DNA of 9,484 nt from Verrucomicrobiota bacterium. GTDB taxonomy: Bacteria > Verrucomicrobiota > Verrucomicrobiia > Opitutales > Opitutaceae. The stretch spans positions 1 through 9,484 of the forward strand of contig JAEYQF010000146.1 in assembly GCA_023410155.1 (NCBI GenBank), read 5' to 3'. The notes under the pieces are model-generated. The model made no database searches, was not told where the DNA came from, and saw only the letters and a list, made by a program, of their open reading frames with translations. This document shows, piece by piece, positions 5,696-9,484 of this stretch. Position 1 is the stretch's first letter. The number at the start of each line of letters is the position of its first letter. The translations under genes were made by a program, and so were the position numbers.

Positions 5696-7366
5696 TCAGT
5701 CCTTCGGCGGGAGCCGGGAAGGACCGGGCGCGGAGGTGTGCAACAACATCGCCCCGATGGCGACAAGCACGGCGCTCGCGAGCACGAACCAGTCTCCGTA
5801 AAGTGAATACACGCTTTGCCGCCCCACCCAACGCGCGTCACGCGTGACGTTCACCGTTTTGGTGCCGCGGAAATAGATGCTGCCGCCCTCATCGGTGACC
5901 ACCTGGCGGATGCTGCCAAATTCGTCGATCCAGCCGGACCAGCCGCCGTTGCCGCAACGCAGCACGGGCCGGCGGGTCTCGACCGCGCGGAGGACAGAAT
6001 GCGCAGCGTGCTGGGGGGCAGAGCCGCCTTCGCCATACCAGGCGTTATTGGTGAGCACGGCCAGAAAGTCGCTGCCGGCAAGCGCGCTGTGTCGCGCGAG
6101 CGTCGGAAAGATATCCTCGTAGCAGATTAGCGGCCCGATCGTGAGCGGATTGCCCGCGACCTGAAGGATGAGCGGCGACGAATCGGGGCCGGGCGTGAAG
6201 TCATCCCCGATCGGCACGAATTTGCTGATCCAGCCGAACACCGGGCGCAGCGGCACATATTCACCGAACGGCACGAGGTGGCGTTTCGCGTAGAAGGAGG
6301 TTTGCAGACCGGCGACGGGATCGATCGCGAGCGCGGCGTTGAACCATTGCTCGTTGGGTTGGTCGCGATTCTCTATGGCGATGGATCCGACCAGCAACGG
6401 TGCCCCGGTGCGTTGGGCGAGCGACTCCGCGAACTCCTCCGCATTCTTGTCGCCTCGCACAGCCCACGGCGTGCTGGCCTCGGGCCAGAGAATCAGGTCG
6501 GGGCGGCTGGGCGCCGCCGCCAGCGTCGTCTTCTCCAGGACGTCAAGGATCGCGGGGCCTTCGGAGGGATCCCATTTCACCGATTGCGGGATGTAGGGTT
6601 GGACGAACGCGACGCGTGCGAGCGGCCACGTGTATTGAGCGCGGTTAAACGTCTCCTGCACGTGGATACTCAAGCACGCGAGCAACAGGAACACCGCGAG
6701 GAAGAACTCCTGGCTGCGCTTGCGCAGACCCGATTCGCCTTCGCGGAAAAGACGGTGCGCGTAAGCGGCGAAGCCGAGATTCATCGCGACCAGCACAAAC
6801 GACACGCCCCATCCGCCGGTGAATGCCGCGATCTGCAAAATGCTCGTGCGTTCCCACTGGCTGACCGAGAGCGGCAGCCACGGAAACCCACTGAATACCC
6901 AGGTGCGCGTCCACTCGATGAGCACCCACGCGCCCGCGAGTCCGAGCATGGCCATGAGCCGAACCGGCGTGGGCCGGCCGATGATCTTCGGCATCGCCCA
7001 CCGCACCGCGACAAACCAAATGCCGACCCACACTCCGACAAACGGCCCCAGCAGGAGCAGTCCGCCCCACGTTACGTGGTGCAGCCAGCCGAGCAGAATC
7101 GTCCACGCCACCGCCTGAGCGGCCGCGAGCGTGCCGAGATACAGTTTCCAGCGCGGCGCGAGATAGGCCCAGAACACGCCCGGCACGAGCATCGCGTAGG
7201 CAAACTCCGGCGTGCGAAACGGCGGAAACGCGAGCACGGTCAACACCACCGTGAAAAGGAACACAGCGATCGCCGCCACGGGATCGCGATGGCGCGCGAG
7301 GAACCCCGGCGGTGGCGCGTAGGGATCGTCGATCACGGAAGACGGATTGGCAGGCGAATCGCTCAC
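5696..7366 (-). CDS. lnt: Apolipoprotein N-acyltransferase
   Basis: 556 residues, close to the family's usual 500-550. Lnt transfers an acyl chain from phospholipid to the N-terminal cysteine of apolipoproteins in the inner membrane, the last step of lipoprotein maturation before Lol sorting. The N-terminal part has about seven membrane segments (roughly 30-235), with the conserved GFPWLPL at 160-166. A nitrilase-fold periplasmic domain follows (about 250-510), then a final membrane helix (about 524-542). The catalytic triad is visible: Glu296 in WPEAS, Lys361 in YAKRHLVPFGEYVP (with the essential PFGE glutamate, 369) and Cys415 in ICYEDIF; the spacings match E. coli Glu267/Lys335/Cys387 closely. 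The start is GTG at 7366: an in-frame TGA lies 27 bases upstream, with no better start between. No Shine-Dalgarno is seen. It lies 116 bp after secA on the same strand, with a structured repeat between, so it may be read from its own promoter or by read-through. Confidence 0.96.
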   Translation of the reverse strand: MSDSPANPSSVIDDPYAPPPGFLARHRDPVAAIAVFLFTVVLTVLAFPPFRTPEFAYAMLVPGVFWAYLAPRWKLYLGTLAAAQAVAWTILLGWLHHVTWGGLLLLGPFVGVWVGIWFVAVRWAMPKIIGRPTPVRLMAMLGLAGAWVLIEWTRTWVFSGFPWLPLSVSQWERTSILQIAAFTGGWGVSFVLVAMNLGFAAYAHRLFREGESGLRKRSQEFFLAVFLLLACLSIHVQETFNRAQYTWPLARVAFVQPYIPQSVKWDPSEGPAILDVLEKTTLAAAPSRPDLILWPEASTPWAVRGDKNAEEFAESLAQRTGAPLLVGSIAIENRDQPNEQWFNAALAIDPVAGLQTSFYAKRHLVPFGEYVPLRPVFGWISKFVPIGDDFTPGPDSSPLILQVAGNPLTIGPLICYEDIFPTLARHSALAGSDFLAVLTNNAWYGEGGSAPQHAAHSVLRAVETRRPVLRCGNGGWSGWIDEFGSIRQVVTDEGGSIYFRGTKTVNVTRDARWVGRQSVYSLYGDWFVLASAVLVAIGAMLLHTSAPGPSRLPPKD

Positions 7367-7386
7367 AGCGAGAAACCGAATTTGAT

Positions 7387-7468
7387 CACGGAATCACAGA
7401 AGCACGGGAGAAAGCCACGGAAGCGCGAGCCAGGTCCCGGTGATTTCCGCGCTGCCGTGTTTCCGTGC
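7387..7468. repeat. Inverted element of 8-bp CACGGAA-like units between secA and lnt
   Basis: On the plus strand, CACGGAAT, CACAGAAG and CACGGGAG follow each other at 8-bp steps (7387, 7395, 7403), with CACGGAAG at 7416. On the minus strand CACGGAAA and CACGGCAG follow at 7468 and 7460. The two sets face each other: CACGGAAGCGCG (7416-7427) pairs with CGCGCTGCCGTG (7448-7459) with one mismatch across a 20-base loop, and GCACGG (7402-7407) pairs with CCGTGC (7463-7468). It starts 14 bp after the secA stop, so it may act as a terminator or mRNA-end structure. Short repeats of this look are, as I recall, scattered between genes in some Verrucomicrobia and related bacteria. There is no T tract. 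Confidence 0.6.
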
Positions 7469-7482
7469 CTCACTTCCTCAGC

Positions 7483-9484
<2,002 letters not shown>

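Noticed and set aside
5235..5831. 198-residue minus-strand frame over DUF3185, array B and the lnt end
   Set aside because: It overlaps DUF3185 and lnt in other frames and runs through a 22-bp repeat that cannot keep a reading frame.
7366..7389. Mini-ORF GTG..TGA (eight codons) overlapping the lnt GTG start, suggesting translational coupling
   Set aside because: It has no ribosome-binding site, is very short and lies partly in the repeat element; chance overlap is likely.

Overview
The window is GC-rich bacterial DNA with six protein genes, two cut by the window edges. The SecA type (PPXD insertion, short helicase-domain loop, terminal zinc motif), the mix of a DUF294/CBS protein, a DUF3185 protein and a PQQ dehydrogenase with an internal cytochrome c, and the lack of Shine-Dalgarno sequences suggest a Verrucomicrobia-like organism, perhaps Opitutaceae. 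This is inference; there is no rRNA or tRNA to anchor it.

Layout, left to right. (1) 1-1761, minus strand: a cNMP-like/CBS/DUF294 nucleotidyltransferase-like signalling protein, missing only its C-terminal end. (2) 1762-1878: a divergent intergenic region with a perfect 14-bp palindrome. (3) 1879-2781, plus: a secreted alpha/beta hydrolase (esterase-like). (4) 2778-2887: degenerate 22-bp tandem repeats starting at its stop codon. (5) 2950-5088, plus: a periplasmic PQQ dehydrogenase of the glucose dehydrogenase type with a cytochrome c domain inserted in the propeller. (6) 5089-5254: a convergent region with a long terminator-like hairpin. (7) 5255-5485, minus: a small two-helix membrane protein (DUF3185-like). 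(8) about 5541-5672: a second 22-bp array on the minus strand with the same core as the first. (9) 5696-7366, minus: lnt, apolipoprotein N-acyltransferase. (10) 7367-7482: an imperfect inverted element built of 8-bp CACGGAA-like units. (11) 7483-9484, minus: the C-terminal two thirds of secA.

secA and lnt both serve the cell envelope (export, then lipoprotein maturation). The esterase and PQQ dehydrogenase are both exported and could act in turn on extracellular carbohydrates (deacylation, then oxidation), but nothing in the sequence proves a shared substrate. No defence system, mobile element, CRISPR array or obvious foreign cargo was seen. The most unusual signal is non-coding: the same 22-bp tandem repeat lies in two separate intergenic regions, each time between two co-directional genes and in the direction of transcription. 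Every gap between genes is shorter than 300 bases.
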